64,000 nucleotides of DNA from Flavobacterium sp. IB48 (GCF_016405855.1 NZ_JAEFCA010000001.1:1092840-1156839); one strand, 5' to 3'. Numbered from the stretch's first letter, positions 47,751 to 56,256 are shown. Translations and numbers: made by a program. The notes: a model not told the origin generated them from the sequence alone.

Positions 47751-47823
47751 GCTCCAGCGGAGCAAAATATTTATAGTAATTGAATTGACAACAAAAAGAA
47801 AGAAGCCCCAGAGGGGCGACATA
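47751..47823 (+). repeat. REP unit C, paired with B as a BIME-like element
   Basis: Hairpin 1 GCTCC-AGC-GGAGC (47751-47763), AAAATATTTATAG, a 41-nt spacer in total, hairpin 2 GCCCC-AGA-GGGGC (47805-47817), then GACATA. With unit B it makes an inverted pair occupying nearly all of the 306-bp gap between the transposase gene and hemF; no gene is seen there. Confidence 0.87.
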
Positions 47824-47851
47824 TAATTATCAAATTAAACAAATTTTTAAG

Positions 47852-48757
47852 CTACGAAACCCACTCACGAGGATTTGCCAATACATGGATCAATTTTTCT
47901 TCTTCGCTTCCAACTTCTGGATGATGATCGTAAACCCATTGCACATGCGGAGGCAAACTCATTAAAATACTTTCGATTCTTCCGTTGGTTTTTAAACCGA
48001 ACAAAGTGCCTTTATCGTGAACCAGATTAAACTCCACATAGCGCCCGCGACGGATTTCCTGCCAGGTTCTTTGCTCTGGAGTATAAGAAAGGTTTTTTCT
48101 TCTTTCTACAATTGGAACATAAGCTTCCAGGAAACTATTACCAACTTCAGTTACAAAATCGTACCAGTTTTCCATAGACATTTGCTCATTTGCTTTGCAA
48201 TAATCAAAGAACAAACCGCCAAGTCCACGGGCTTCATTTCGGTGTGCGTTCCAGAAATACGAATCGCATTGTTTTTTATATTTAGGATAAAACTCTGGAT
48301 TATGTTTGTCACAAGCTGTTTTGCATGTTTGATGAAAGTGAATTGCGTCTTCTTCAAACAAATAATAAGGCGTTAAATCTTGTCCGCCGCCAAACCATTG
48401 TTCGATTACTTTTCCAGATTCATCATACATTTCGAAATATCGCCAATTAGCGTGTACGGTAGGAACCATAGGGTTTTTTGGATGCAGTACTAAACTTAAT
48501 CCGCAGGCAAAGAAATCGGCTTCGCCAACACCAAACATTTTCTGCATTGTTTCAGGAAGTTTTCCATGAACGGCCGAAATGTTTACACCGCCTTTCTCGA
48601 AAACCGTTCCGTTTTCAATGACGCGAGTTCTCCCGCCACCGCCTTCTGGACGTTTCCATAAGTCTTCACGGAATTTTGTTGTTCCATCAACGGCTTCTAA
48701 TCCAGCGCAAATCTGGTCTTGTAAGTTTTGTATGTATGCGTAAAATTTGTCTTTCAT
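47852..48757 (-). CDS. hemF: Oxygen-dependent coproporphyrinogen III oxidase
   Basis: Converts coproporphyrinogen III to protoporphyrinogen IX by two O2-dependent decarboxylations in the cytosol. The 301-residue length and the motifs GGGGRTRVIENGTVFEKGGVN, FACGLSLVLHPKNPMVPTVHANWRY-type core and WFGGGQDLTPYYL are characteristic, with the conserved His in that region. FFDYCKAN and the GRYVEFNLVHDKGT end are intact. It is the last gene of the hem run, overlapping the upstream acetyltransferase gene by 4 bp. Confidence 0.96.
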   Translation of the reverse strand: MKDKFYAYIQNLQDQICAGLEAVDGTTKFREDLWKRPEGGGGRTRVIENGTVFEKGGVNISAVHGKLPETMQKMFGVGEADFFACGLSLVLHPKNPMVPTVHANWRYFEMYDESGKVIEQWFGGGQDLTPYYLFEEDAIHFHQTCKTACDKHNPEFYPKYKKQCDSYFWNAHRNEARGLGGLFFDYCKANEQMSMENWYDFVTEVGNSFLEAYVPIVERRKNLSYTPEQRTWQEIRRGRYVEFNLVHDKGTLFGLKTNGRIESILMSLPPHVQWVYDHHPEVGSEEEKLIHVLANPREWVS

Positions 48758-49299
48758 GATTTTATATATTCTGATTTAAGAAGTCCAAAATAAACGGTGT
48801 TTTGCAAAGTGCCGTCACCATTTCTAAATTCGTCCCTTAAAATTCCTTCTTGTTTAAAATTATGTTTTAGAGCGATTCGCTGACTTGCTAAATTTACTTC
48901 TGATGTACAAATGAAAACTTTATTCATTTTTAATTCATCAAAACAAAATTCAAGTGCTTCTGAAACCATTTTTGAAGTAATTCCTTTTCCTTGAAAATCC
49001 TCATCGATAAAATAACCTAATTCACATTTTGAAATACGATAATCGATAGTTTTTACACATAAATAACCAATTAGATTATTTGTTTTGATGTCTCGGGCGA
49101 AGAAATAATATCCTTCGCTATTTCTTTCCTTGTTTTTATTAACTGAGATAAAATTTTCTGCTTTTTCTGGTGAGTCAGAATTAGCTAGTGTTACAGGAAA
49201 TGTTTTTCCTATATGATTTTTATTCTTGTCGATTAGTTTGTAAAACTCCTCAGAAAGAACGTTCTCAATTCGATCTGTTTTCCAATCTATAAAACTCAT
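48754..49299 (-). CDS. GNAT acetyltransferase (RimJ/RimL-like)
   Basis: A 181-residue GNAT-fold enzyme. The core shows NLIGYLCVKTIDYRISKCELGYFIDEDFQGKG, the acetyl-CoA loop region, then a later strand FICTSEVNLASQRIALKHNFKQEG, which is typical of the RimJ/L group (NxxSxxlxxKxGF-like). Substrate is unknown: protein N termini or small amines are both possible. It overlaps both neighbours by 4 bp (ATGA-type), so it is translationally coupled in the hem operon. Confidence 0.85.
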   Translation of the reverse strand: MSFIDWKTDRIENVLSEEFYKLIDKNKNHIGKTFPVTLANSDSPEKAENFISVNKNKERNSEGYYFFARDIKTNNLIGYLCVKTIDYRISKCELGYFIDEDFQGKGITSKMVSEALEFCFDELKMNKVFICTSEVNLASQRIALKHNFKQEGILRDEFRNGDGTLQNTVYFGLLKSEYIKS

Positions 49300-49679
49300 A
49301 TGCGGTTGTTTTTTAAAGATGCGATTTTAGTATTTATTCCAAAAGAAAAAACCTTGCTTTCTTGCTGAATATATTGATAAACCGCTAATGCTTTTTCTGA
49401 AAAATTATAACTTTCGGTTTTAGAAAATTCAATTAAAATATCAGCAAATTGTTCTAATTGATCCCAATCAAGATGAAGGCGCATTAATAATGTGATTAAA
49501 TCCTCATTGGAATAATCGACTAAAGTTTCAATGTTTAAAGCGAATTCTTTTAGTTGATTTTCAATTTCTGTCTTTTGTAAATCATCCAAAGGATAAGGCA
49601 CAAAAACAAGAGTTCGTAACGTTTTGAGAACGTTATCAATTCTTATTTTTTCTTCGTCTCGTAAGCCTTTATTTAGCAT
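49296..49679 (-). CDS. Hypothetical protein in hem operon (127 aa)
   Basis: A 127-residue, mostly helical, soluble protein (EEKIRIDNVLKTLRTLVFVP; LMRLHLDWDQLEQFADILIE). I recognise no domain. It overlaps the acetyltransferase gene by 4 bp and lies 3 bp after the membrane protein gene, so it is surely co-transcribed with hemE and hemF, but nothing links it to heme chemistry. Confidence 0.7.
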   Translation of the reverse strand: MLNKGLRDEEKIRIDNVLKTLRTLVFVPYPLDDLQKTEIENQLKEFALNIETLVDYSNEDLITLLMRLHLDWDQLEQFADILIEFSKTESYNFSEKALAVYQYIQQESKVFSFGINTKIASLKNNRI

Positions 49680-49682
49680 AAT

Positions 49683-50360
49683 TTAGAATTTATTCGATTT
49701 GACAGTTGTTCGGCTAAAAATTAATTTTCCATTTTGAGAAGATTCCTTTTTTCCAAAACCTTTTAGTATTCGATAAACAAAATACAAAACAGGCAAAGCA
49801 TAATAAATAAATCCCATACAGATTGGCACATAAGGCTTTTCTATAAATAACCCGCTTGATTTGACGGTTTGGAAATAATGTGATTTTTCTAAAAATTCCT
49901 GTGTTAATCCGAATGGAGGTACTATAGAATTTCCAATGCAAACCGCTAGGATTAGGAAAAAGTAGAAAACCGCTTTTGCTGCAGATTTTCCCATTTGATA
50001 GATTCTGACTTCTGGCGCTACATTTGAAAAGGCAAATCGCATTCTATTTAAAACCGTAAGCAGATAAATATAGAGAATGTTAGTATTAACTACGGATTCA
50101 TTAAAAGAGTAGGCAAATAATCCGTAGAGTGGGAAAAACACAAAAAGCGACCATTTTTTTGGCATAACTGCCATGAAAACTCCTGAATGCACCATTATAA
50201 ACTCAAAAGCCATCAAAACCGCTAAGTCATTTATAAGACTTACTGGGTGCAATTCTGGATGCGTCCAAACCATCAAAAACACATAAGCGTAGTACGCCTG
50301 AAATCCGTATTCGATAAATGAAAACGGTGAGTTTCTGTTGAGATTTAGGTTTGCAAGCAT
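49683..50360 (-). CDS. Polytopic membrane protein, function unknown (225 aa)
   Basis: A 225-residue protein with about five or six hydrophobic segments (AYYAYVFLMVW, DLAVLMAFEFIMVHSGVFMAV, LFVFFPLYGLFAYSF, AVFYFFLILAVCIGNSIV, IPICMGFIYYALPVLYFVYRIL-like at the C end). No family recognised. Located between hemE and a hypothetical gene in the hem run; a palindrome (50375-50437) separates it from hemE, so it may start a subtranscript. Confidence 0.7.
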   Translation of the reverse strand: MLANLNLNRNSPFSFIEYGFQAYYAYVFLMVWTHPELHPVSLINDLAVLMAFEFIMVHSGVFMAVMPKKWSLFVFFPLYGLFAYSFNESVVNTNILYIYLLTVLNRMRFAFSNVAPEVRIYQMGKSAAKAVFYFFLILAVCIGNSIVPPFGLTQEFLEKSHYFQTVKSSGLFIEKPYVPICMGFIYYALPVLYFVYRILKGFGKKESSQNGKLIFSRTTVKSNKF

Positions 50361-50374
50361 ATTTTTGAGTTTAA

Positions 50375-50437
50375 AGTTTTCAGTCGCAGTTTCCAGCCTC
50401 AGAATAAAACTGAATACTGCGACCGCGACTGAAAACT
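50375..50437. repeat. Inverted repeat between hemE and the membrane protein gene
   Basis: AGTTTTCAGTCGC (50375-50387) is the perfect inverse of GCGACTGAAAACT (50425-50437). The 37-nt centre holds further partly matching words (CTGAATACTGCGACC). There is no T-tract, so a mobile or mRNA-stabilising palindrome is more likely than a terminator. Confidence 0.65.
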
Positions 50438-50442
50438 AAGTA

Positions 50443-51468
50443 CTAATTCCCGTATTCTTTCACCGCGTCAATAAACGCTTTTGCGTGATCTACAGGGATA
50501 TTTGGTAAAATTCCGTGACCTAAATTTACGATATATTTGTCTTTTCCGAACTCGTCGATCATTTCGTGAACCATTTTCTTGATAGTCGGAATCGGAGAAA
50601 GTAATCTTGACGGATCAAAATTTCCTTGTAAAGTAATGTTTCCACCAGATAAGTAACGAGCATTTCTAGCCGAACAAGTCCAGTCAACTCCTAATGCAGA
50701 AGCTTTACTTTTACCCATTTCGCCAAGAGCAAACCAGCATCCTTTTCCGAAAACAATAACCGGAGTAATTTCAGCTAAAGCATCAACAATTTGGTTGATG
50801 TATTTCCAAGAAAATTCCTGATAATCAACAGGAGAAAGCATTCCTCCCCAAGAATCAAAAATCTGAACGGCGTTTACTCCCGATTTTACTTTTTCTTTTA
50901 AGTATAGAATTGTTGTATCTGTGATTTTTTGCAATAAAGTATGCGCTGCAACCGGGTTTGAAAAGCAAAATCCTTTTGCAGTATCAAAACTTTTAGAACC
51001 TTTTCCTTCCACAGCATAACAAAAAATTGTCCAAGGCGAACCAGCGAAACCAATTAACGGAACTTCATCATTCAACATTTCTTTAGTCAATTTCACAGCG
51101 TCAAATACATAACCTAAAGTTTCATTTACATCTGGAACAATAACTTGATTTACTTGTTCCATTGTACGAATTGGATCTGGAATAATCGGACCTAAATTAT
51201 CTTTCAATTCTACGTGAATTCCCATAGCTCTTGGAACTACTAAGATATCTGAGAATAAAATCGCAGCATCTGGAGCAATTCTATGAATTGGCTGAACTGT
51301 AATTTCAGCTGCTAATTCTGGAGTTTCGCAACGTGTAAAAAAATCATATTTATCGCGAAGTTCTCTAAATTCTGGTAAATATCTTCCTGCCTGACGCATC
51401 ATCCATACCGGCGGACGCTGAACTGTTTCTCCTTTTAATGCTTTTAAAAATAGGTCGTTTTTTAACAT
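50443..51468 (-). CDS. hemE: Uroporphyrinogen decarboxylase
   Basis: Decarboxylates the four acetate side chains of uroporphyrinogen III to give coproporphyrinogen III. The 341-residue length is standard. The N-terminal signature [19 protein letters not shown] (near residues 18-36) and [12 protein letters not shown] are intact, as is [20 protein letters not shown]. The C-terminal [15 protein letters not shown] is present, with the conserved His. It lies 52 bp downstream of hemD, a gap made largely of a GCAAAGTN phased tract. Confidence 0.97.
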   Translation of the reverse strand: MLKNDLFLKALKGETVQRPPVWMMRQAGRYLPEFRELRDKYDFFTRCETPELAAEITVQPIHRIAPDAAILFSDILVVPRAMGIHVELKDNLGPIIPDPIRTMEQVNQVIVPDVNETLGYVFDAVKLTKEMLNDEVPLIGFAGSPWTIFCYAVEGKGSKSFDTAKGFCFSNPVAAHTLLQKITDTTILYLKEKVKSGVNAVQIFDSWGGMLSPVDYQEFSWKYINQIVDALAEITPVIVFGKGCWFALGEMGKSKASALGVDWTCSARNARYLSGGNITLQGNFDPSRLLSPIPTIKKMVHEMIDEFGKDKYIVNLGHGILPNIPVDHAKAFIDAVKEYGN

Positions 51469-51486
51469 TGTTTTTTTATTTTAGGT

Positions 51487-51517
51487 GCAAAGTCGCAAAG
51501 TGACAAAGTTGCAAAGG
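51487..51517. repeat. 8-nt phased tract GCAAAGTN between hemD and hemE
   Basis: GCAAAGTC, GCAAAGTG, ACAAAGTT, GCAAAGG follow each other with an exact 8-nt period; on the transcribed strand it reads CTTTGNNN. It fills most of the 52-bp gap, about 20 bp before the hemE start. Confidence 0.7.
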
Positions 51518-51520
51518 TTT

Positions 51521-52186
51521 TTATTTGTATTCGTGAATTACATCTTCGATCACGTCCTCGATTGTTGGCTGATCTGCAATGATGATGTTTTTCGTGATTT
51601 TATTTAAAGCTTCTGCGGTAGTATCACCAATGCAGAAACAGATTTGTTTATTTATGGTATTGTGTTTCAGATAACTTTTAACTCCAGACGGACTAAAAAA
51701 CAAAATCGCTTCGGGATTTGCTTTTATTTTCTGAGGTTGCAGCGTAGTTTCGTAAACCTCAATTTCATTGAATTTAATTCCGTTTTCTTTTAAAGCTTCC
51801 GGCAAAGTATCTCTCCTAAGGTTTCCGCTGAAAAAAGTATAACTTTCATTTCCATAAATCAAAGTGATAATTTCAGCTAAATCAGAAGCATAGCCAGTGT
51901 AAGCAATAACATTGAATCCGTTGTCTGTCAATAAAGTTTTGGTTTTAAGACCAACACAGTACACGTTTTTCTTTTTTAGTTCCTCTGATTTTGGGTCAGA
52001 TAAAACGCTATGAACGGCATTTTGACTTGTAAAAATCAGACTCTCGTTAAGGTCTTTTAATTCGAAAGCCTTGTTTTCGGTTTTAATAAAATCGGCTTCA
52101 ATTAATTCGACGCCATATTTCATCAACTCTTGTTTATGAAGTGGAGATAATATTTTAGTAGATAGTATTTGAACTGATTTTGCCAT
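51521..52186 (-). CDS. hemD: Uroporphyrinogen-III synthase
   Basis: Closes the hydroxymethylbilane ring with inversion of ring D. HemD sequences are poorly conserved; this 221-residue protein shows the two-domain pattern with SLIFTSQNAVHSVLSDPKSEE, VGLKTKTLLTDNGFNVIAYTGYASDLAEII and ILFFSPSGVKSYL with CIGDTTAEAL. The assignment is strengthened by position: its start overlaps the hemC stop by 1 bp and hemE follows. Confidence 0.93.
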   Translation of the reverse strand: MAKSVQILSTKILSPLHKQELMKYGVELIEADFIKTENKAFELKDLNESLIFTSQNAVHSVLSDPKSEELKKKNVYCVGLKTKTLLTDNGFNVIAYTGYASDLAEIITLIYGNESYTFFSGNLRRDTLPEALKENGIKFNEIEVYETTLQPQKIKANPEAILFFSPSGVKSYLKHNTINKQICFCIGDTTAEALNKITKNIIIADQPTIEDVIEDVIHEYK

Positions 52187-53109
52187 TATTTCTTCAGAGA
52201 TTCTTTGATTTTCTGCATTAACTCCGTTCCTCCATTATTCAAAATCTCTTGCGCGGAGTTAAAACCTAGTTTTTTCCATTCTGAAATGTCAACCGTTTTG
52301 TCAATTTCCAATTTTTGTTTTCCATCAATAGAAAGCAAAACGCCTCGAAAATGCAAAGTGTCTTCATCTTCATTGTATGTAACCAAAGCTCCAATTGGCG
52401 CTGTACATCCGCCTTCAAGAGTTCTTAAAAACTGACGTTCAATATGCGTACAGATTTCAGTTTCAATATCATTTAACTGAGAAAGCGCATCCAAAGTATA
52501 GTTGTCATTTTCCATTGCCACAACAAGCATTGCTCCTTGTGCCGGCGCTGGAATCATCCAATCTAAATTGATGAAGTTTTCTGGTTTGAGGTTAATTCGC
52601 TCTAAACCTGCAGCTGCAAAAACAGCTCCGTCCCAGTCATTGTCTTGAAGTTTCTGCATACGTGTATTTACGTTTCCACGTAAGTCAACGACCGTATGAT
52701 TTGGGTATTTGTTGAACCATTGCGCCTGACGACGTAAACTTCCGGTCGCTATGGTACTTGGATTTATAAAATCAGGATTTCCTTTATGTACTAGAATATC
52801 CAAAACATTGGCTCTTGGTAAAACTGCACCTTGAACGATACCTTTTGGCAAAGCCGTTGGAACATCTTTCATAGAATGCACTGCAATATCAATATCGCCA
52901 TTGATCATGGCAATGTCTAGCGTTTTGGTAAAAATTCCGGTAATTCCTAACTCATAAAGAGGTTTGTCCAGAATAATATCACCTTGAGATTTAACAGCCA
53001 CAATTGAAGTTTTATAACCTAAATCGTTTAGCTTTTTCTCGACAGTATGTGCTTGCCAAAGTGCTAATTCGCTATCGCGCGTTCCTATTCTGATTGTTTT
53101 TTCTGCCAT
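52186..53109 (-). CDS. hemC: Hydroxymethylbilane synthase (porphobilinogen deaminase)
   Basis: Polymerises four porphobilinogens on a covalent dipyrromethane cofactor. The 307-residue length is normal. The cofactor cysteine is Cys235 in LEGGCTAPIG. Substrate-binding motifs TRDSELALWQA, VHSMKDVPT, and TGSLRRQAQ are intact. It overlaps hemD by one base. Directly upstream is a GxxExxY gene with inverted repeats, which separates it from hemA. Confidence 0.97.
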   Translation of the reverse strand: MAEKTIRIGTRDSELALWQAHTVEKKLNDLGYKTSIVAVKSQGDIILDKPLYELGITGIFTKTLDIAMINGDIDIAVHSMKDVPTALPKGIVQGAVLPRANVLDILVHKGNPDFINPSTIATGSLRRQAQWFNKYPNHTVVDLRGNVNTRMQKLQDNDWDGAVFAAAGLERINLKPENFINLDWMIPAPAQGAMLVVAMENDNYTLDALSQLNDIETEICTHIERQFLRTLEGGCTAPIGALVTYNEDEDTLHFRGVLLSIDGKQKLEIDKTVDISEWKKLGFNSAQEILNNGGTELMQKIKESLKK

Positions 53110-53121
53110 TTTTTGTTTTTT

Positions 53122-53198
53122 ACCATTAAGGGCATTAAGAGAATTAAGTCAATCTTTGTCAAGAAAATTAAGCTTAACTTTCTTAATATCTTAATGGT
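53122..53198. repeat. Left flanking repeat of the GxxExxY cassette
   Basis: It begins ACCATTAAG (53122-53130) and ends CTTAATGGT (53190-53198), with GAGAATTAAGTCAA inside at 53139-53152. It is related, in inverted orientation, to the repeat at 53630-53728. Confidence 0.8.
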
Positions 53199-53203
53199 TA
53201 AAT

Positions 53204-53608
53204 TTAATCTATTAATCTTGCAAAATGATCATTCACAAGAGGTTTCATTGATTTTGTAATGTTTGTTGTGTTGAAATTGATTAATAAACCTTGTGGTCTC
53301 TGTAATAATTTCATATAAGTTAATAATTGTGCTTCATGAATTGGTAATAGGTTTTCTATTGCTTTTAATTCAACAACTACACAATCATTTACAAGTAAAT
53401 CTATTCTTAAATCAGATTCAAATTCAAGATCATAATAATCAATTTTAACAGATAATTGTTGTTTTACATCATATCCGTTTCGTTCTAATTCATATTTGAG
53501 GCACTTTTCATATATGCTTTCCAAAAGTCCAGGTCCTAAAGCTTTGTGCACTTTTATAGCAAAACCAGTAATTTCATAAGCCAATTGTGTTACCTCTTTT
53601 TTTGTCAT
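53204..53608 (-). CDS. GxxExxY protein (PDDEXK-like nuclease fold)
   Basis: A 134-residue protein of the GxxExxY family. The family motif appears as GPGLLESIYEKCL (near residues 26-38). The PD-(D/E)XK-like core follows: Asp in FESDLRIDLLVNDCVVVELKA, with the ExK as ELK. Members are common in Bacteroidota and their role is unknown; a nuclease-like fold is known, activity is not. It interrupts hemA and hemC and is flanked 5 bp and 21 bp away by inverted, related repeats that share end words ACCATTAAG and CTTAATGGT, so it looks like a small insertion cassette. Confidence 0.87.
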   Translation of the reverse strand: MTKKEVTQLAYEITGFAIKVHKALGPGLLESIYEKCLKYELERNGYDVKQQLSVKIDYYDLEFESDLRIDLLVNDCVVVELKAIENLLPIHEAQLLTYMKLLQRPQGLLINFNTTNITKSMKPLVNDHFARLID

Positions 53609-53629
53609 AGAATGTATTATTGTTTTTTC

Positions 53630-53728
53630 ACCATTAAGACATTAAGTTAATTAAGCTTTGTGTCAAAAATTGTTTGACTTAATTCTCTTGACAAAGCTTG
53701 GACTTAATTTTCTTAATCTCTTAATGGT
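53630..53728. repeat. Right flanking repeat of the GxxExxY cassette
   Basis: It begins ACCATTAAG (53630-53638) and ends CTTAATGGT (53720-53728). TTGACTTAATTCTC at 53674-53687 is the exact inverse of the 14 bases at 53139-53152 in the left repeat, and the following TTGACAAAG is also shared in inverse. Confidence 0.8.
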
Positions 53729-53739
53729 AAAACTAAATT

Positions 53740-54990
53740 TTAAGATGCTTTTATTTTGAAGACTTTCTCGATCCATTCGATGCTTTCATCAACCATGGTA
53801 TTGTCGTCTTTTAAATGATTGGCAAAATGTGTAGTGATTTTCTGAATGATTCGGTTACTGATGATTTCAGCTTGCTCTTCATTAAAATCGGCGATTTTTT
53901 TACTTTGAAAATCTAGTTCCGAAGCTTTAATAGCGTTTAGTTTCTCTTTTAAAGCATTAATTGTAGGAGCAAATTTTCTGCCTTTCATCCAAGTAACAAA
54001 TTCTTCTTTGATTTCTTCGATGATTGCTTCAGCTGCTGGAATGTGTAATTTTCTGTTTTCTAGAGTTTCATCTGTCAATTGAGACAAATAATCCATGTGA
54101 ATTAAAGTTACACCTTCTAATTCCTCAACGTTTTCATGAACGTTTTTCGGAATCGATAAATCCAAAATCAACAAAGGTTTTTTAAGATTTAAAATGGCTT
54201 TGTCAACTGTTGGGTTTTGCGCTCCTGTTGCAACAACTACAACATCGGCTTTTTGAAGTTCTAAATGCAATTCAGAATAATCTTTAACAATCAAATTTAA
54301 TTTTCCTGCTAATTTCTCTGCTTTATCTTTAGTACGGTTTATTAAAGTGATGTGCTCGTTTTTAGTATGCTTTACTAAATTCTCGCATGTATTTCTTCCG
54401 ATTTTTCCAGTTCCAAAAAGTAAAATATTTTTGTTGCTGATATCTTCAACATTTTTAAGAATGTATTGTACCGATGCAAAAGAAACCGAAGTAGCGCCAG
54501 AGCTAATTTCCGTTTCGTTTTTAATTCTTTTACTCGCTTGAATAACGGCATTTACTAGTCTTTCCATAAAAGCATTCGCTAAACCTAAAGATTTTGAATG
54601 AATGAAACTAGTTTTAATTTGAGATATAATTTCGAAATCGCCTAAGATTTGACTATCTAAACCAGTTCCTACACGAAATAAATGATTTATTGCTTCTTGA
54701 TTTTTGTAAACGAAACCAACTTTTTGAAAAGCATCAACAGAACCGTTGCTGTTGTCGCAGATAAGTTTTATTAATTGAAATGGATGTTCAGCAAAACCGT
54801 AGATTTCAGTTCTGTTGCAAGTTGAAGTAACTAGTAAACTTTCTATTCCATCGTTTTTAGCTTGTTCCAGCAGGCGAGTTTTCGCAACGGCGTCCAAACT
54901 AAATTGACCTCTAACCTCAGCATCAGCTTTTTTATAACTCAGACCAACTGAGTAAAAATAAAGGTGTTTCGGTACGTTATTGTTTTCCAT
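53740..54990 (-). CDS. hemA: Glutamyl-tRNA reductase
   Basis: First committed enzyme of the C5 heme pathway: reduces glutamyl-tRNA to glutamate-1-semialdehyde using NADPH. Started at ATG 54990 it is 416 residues. The catalytic Cys58 lies in LLVTSTCNRTEIYGF. The NADPH domain has NILLFGTGKIGRNTCENL, and the DLSIPKNV stretch is typical. The C-terminal dimerisation helices follow. An in-frame TTG at 55017 overlaps the -7 box, so it is rejected. hemL (the next enzyme) is not in this window. Confidence 0.95.
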   Translation of the reverse strand: MENNNVPKHLYFYSVGLSYKKADAEVRGQFSLDAVAKTRLLEQAKNDGIESLLVTSTCNRTEIYGFAEHPFQLIKLICDNSNGSVDAFQKVGFVYKNQEAINHLFRVGTGLDSQILGDFEIISQIKTSFIHSKSLGLANAFMERLVNAVIQASKRIKNETEISSGATSVSFASVQYILKNVEDISNKNILLFGTGKIGRNTCENLVKHTKNEHITLINRTKDKAEKLAGKLNLIVKDYSELHLELQKADVVVVATGAQNPTVDKAILNLKKPLLILDLSIPKNVHENVEELEGVTLIHMDYLSQLTDETLENRKLHIPAAEAIIEEIKEEFVTWMKGRKFAPTINALKEKLNAIKASELDFQSKKIADFNEEQAEIISNRIIQKITTHFANHLKDDNTMVDESIEWIEKVFKIKAS

Positions 54991-55014
54991 AAATTCACTT
55001 TCATAAAAGTGCAA

Positions 55015-55022
55015 CAAAATTA
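55015..55022 (-). promoter_or_regulatory. -7 box of the hemA operon
   Basis: Minus-strand TAATTTTG fits TAnnTTTG, 24 bp before the ATG at 54990. It also rules out the upstream TTG start. Confidence 0.5.
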
Positions 55023-55116
55023 TTACTATACCATCGATAAAAATAACGCTAAAAGTACTTTTTATGTCGCTGTATGTTTTTTTGAACCTAAATAGGTGTT
55101 TTTGAGTAAAAAGGAC

Positions 55117-55124
55117 TACTTTTG
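55117..55124 (+). promoter_or_regulatory. -7 box for the AraC gene
   Basis: TACTTTTG fits TAnnTTTG and lies in the small palindrome CTACTTTTGTAG. The leader to the ATG at 55218 would be about 85 nt. Confidence 0.5.
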
Positions 55125-55217
55125 TAGCAAAATCAACTCCTTTGAAGTGATTAGTTTAGAGTCGTTCTAAATAACATTTTGAGTTTGTTTTGATTTTCGT
55201 TTCAAAAAAATATCGCT

Positions 55218-56093
55218 ATGAGTTCTCAAGAAGTTATAAAAATTGAAGACGACTTTACGCTGATCCGTTTTCAAAACGATGGTTCAGAACCTTTTTATGC
55301 ACAGCACGAAATAATAGGTACTGGCCTGATACAGTTTCACTTCGGGATAAAAGGAAATGCAAAATTTTTATTCAATCAAGGCAATTATGCTTTAGAATTG
55401 AAAGAAGAAAAATCGTTGCTTTTATACAATCCACAGAAAGAATTGCCGCTAAATTTAGAGCTGGCTCCAAACTCGTGGGCAATTTCGGTAATTGTATCAA
55501 TCAAGAAATTTCACGCCTTATTTTCTGCCGAAGCCGATTATATTACTTTTCTAAGTCCTGATAATAAGGATAAAAAGTATTATAACGAAGGAAATATTAG
55601 TCCTTCTATGGCGATTGTTTTAAGTCAGCTGTTTCATTATAACCTTCATCCGTCCATAAAAAACCTTTATTATAAAGGAAAAGGATACGAATTATTGAGT
55701 TTGTATTTCAACAGAACCGAAGATCCAAATGCAGAACAATGTCCATTTTTGATTGATGAAGATAACGTTTTGAAAATCAGAAAGGCTAAAGAAATTATTA
55801 TCGCTAATATGGCCGAACCACCAGGACTGCAAGAACTAGCAGATGAAATTGGTTTAAATTTGAAAAAACTCAAAATGGGTTTCAAACAGATTTATGGCGA
55901 TACGGTTTACGGTTTCTTGTTCGATTACAAAATGGATTTCGCCAGAAAACTTTTAGACAGCGGTTCTTATAATGTAAATGAAGTTGGGCTGAAAATAGGT
56001 TATAGCACAGGAAGTCATTTTATCGCGGCATTCAAGAAAAAGTTTGCCACGACTCCAAAAAAATATTTGATGTCGATTAATGCGAATGTTTAA
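55218..56093 (+). CDS. AraC-family transcriptional regulator
   Basis: A 291-residue regulator: an N-terminal effector-binding part (about 1-180, with a cupin-like beta pattern, IIGTGLIQFHFGIKGNAKFLF) and a C-terminal AraC DNA-binding domain (about 190-285). The double helix-turn-helix is seen in LQELADEIGLNLKKLKMGFKQIYG and VNEVGLKIGYSTGSHFIAAFKKKFATTPKKY. It is transcribed divergently from hemA and in the same direction as hemH. Control of the hem genes, or response to iron or heme, is plausible from position but not shown. Confidence 0.9.
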   Translation: MSSQEVIKIEDDFTLIRFQNDGSEPFYAQHEIIGTGLIQFHFGIKGNAKFLFNQGNYALELKEEKSLLLYNPQKELPLNLELAPNSWAISVIVSIKKFHALFSAEADYITFLSPDNKDKKYYNEGNISPSMAIVLSQLFHYNLHPSIKNLYYKGKGYELLSLYFNRTEDPNAEQCPFLIDEDNVLKIRKAKEIIIANMAEPPGLQELADEIGLNLKKLKMGFKQIYGDTVYGFLFDYKMDFARKLLDSGSYNVNEVGLKIGYSTGSHFIAAFKKKFATTPKKYLMSINANV

Positions 56094-56111
56094 TTTTTTT
56101 TTTTCGCTACT

Positions 56112-56157
56112 AATTAGCACGAATTAAAAAATCTGCAAGATCTGCGAAATCTGCGAG
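56112..56157. repeat. Low-complexity phased repeat before hemH
   Basis: AATTAGCACGAATTAAA (56112-56128) is an exact 17-nt copy of 57952-57968. Three 9-nt words follow: ATCTGCAAG, ATCTGCGAA, ATCTGCGAG (56131-56157). The rest of the 231-bp gap to hemH holds a -7 box and a GCTTAAAGCCTAGCG-type tract (56282-56310) but no gene. Confidence 0.65.
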
Positions 56158-56248
56158 AATAAATTTCTCGAATTAGCTAAATCAATTTTGAATATTCAAT
56201 AATAAAGAAAAAGTAATAATTATCATATTTCGAATAAAGTACAGCGTT

Positions 56249-56256
56249 TACTTTTG
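56249..56256 (+). promoter_or_regulatory. -7 box for hemH-hemJ
   Basis: TACTTTTG fits TAnnTTTG, 68 bp before the hemH ATG. The -33 position is weak. Confidence 0.45.

Noticed and set aside
54991..55017. TTG start giving hemA nine more residues
   Set aside because: The TTG is inside the -7 box TAATTTTG (55015-55022), so it would not be transcribed; ATG 54990 fits the family start.
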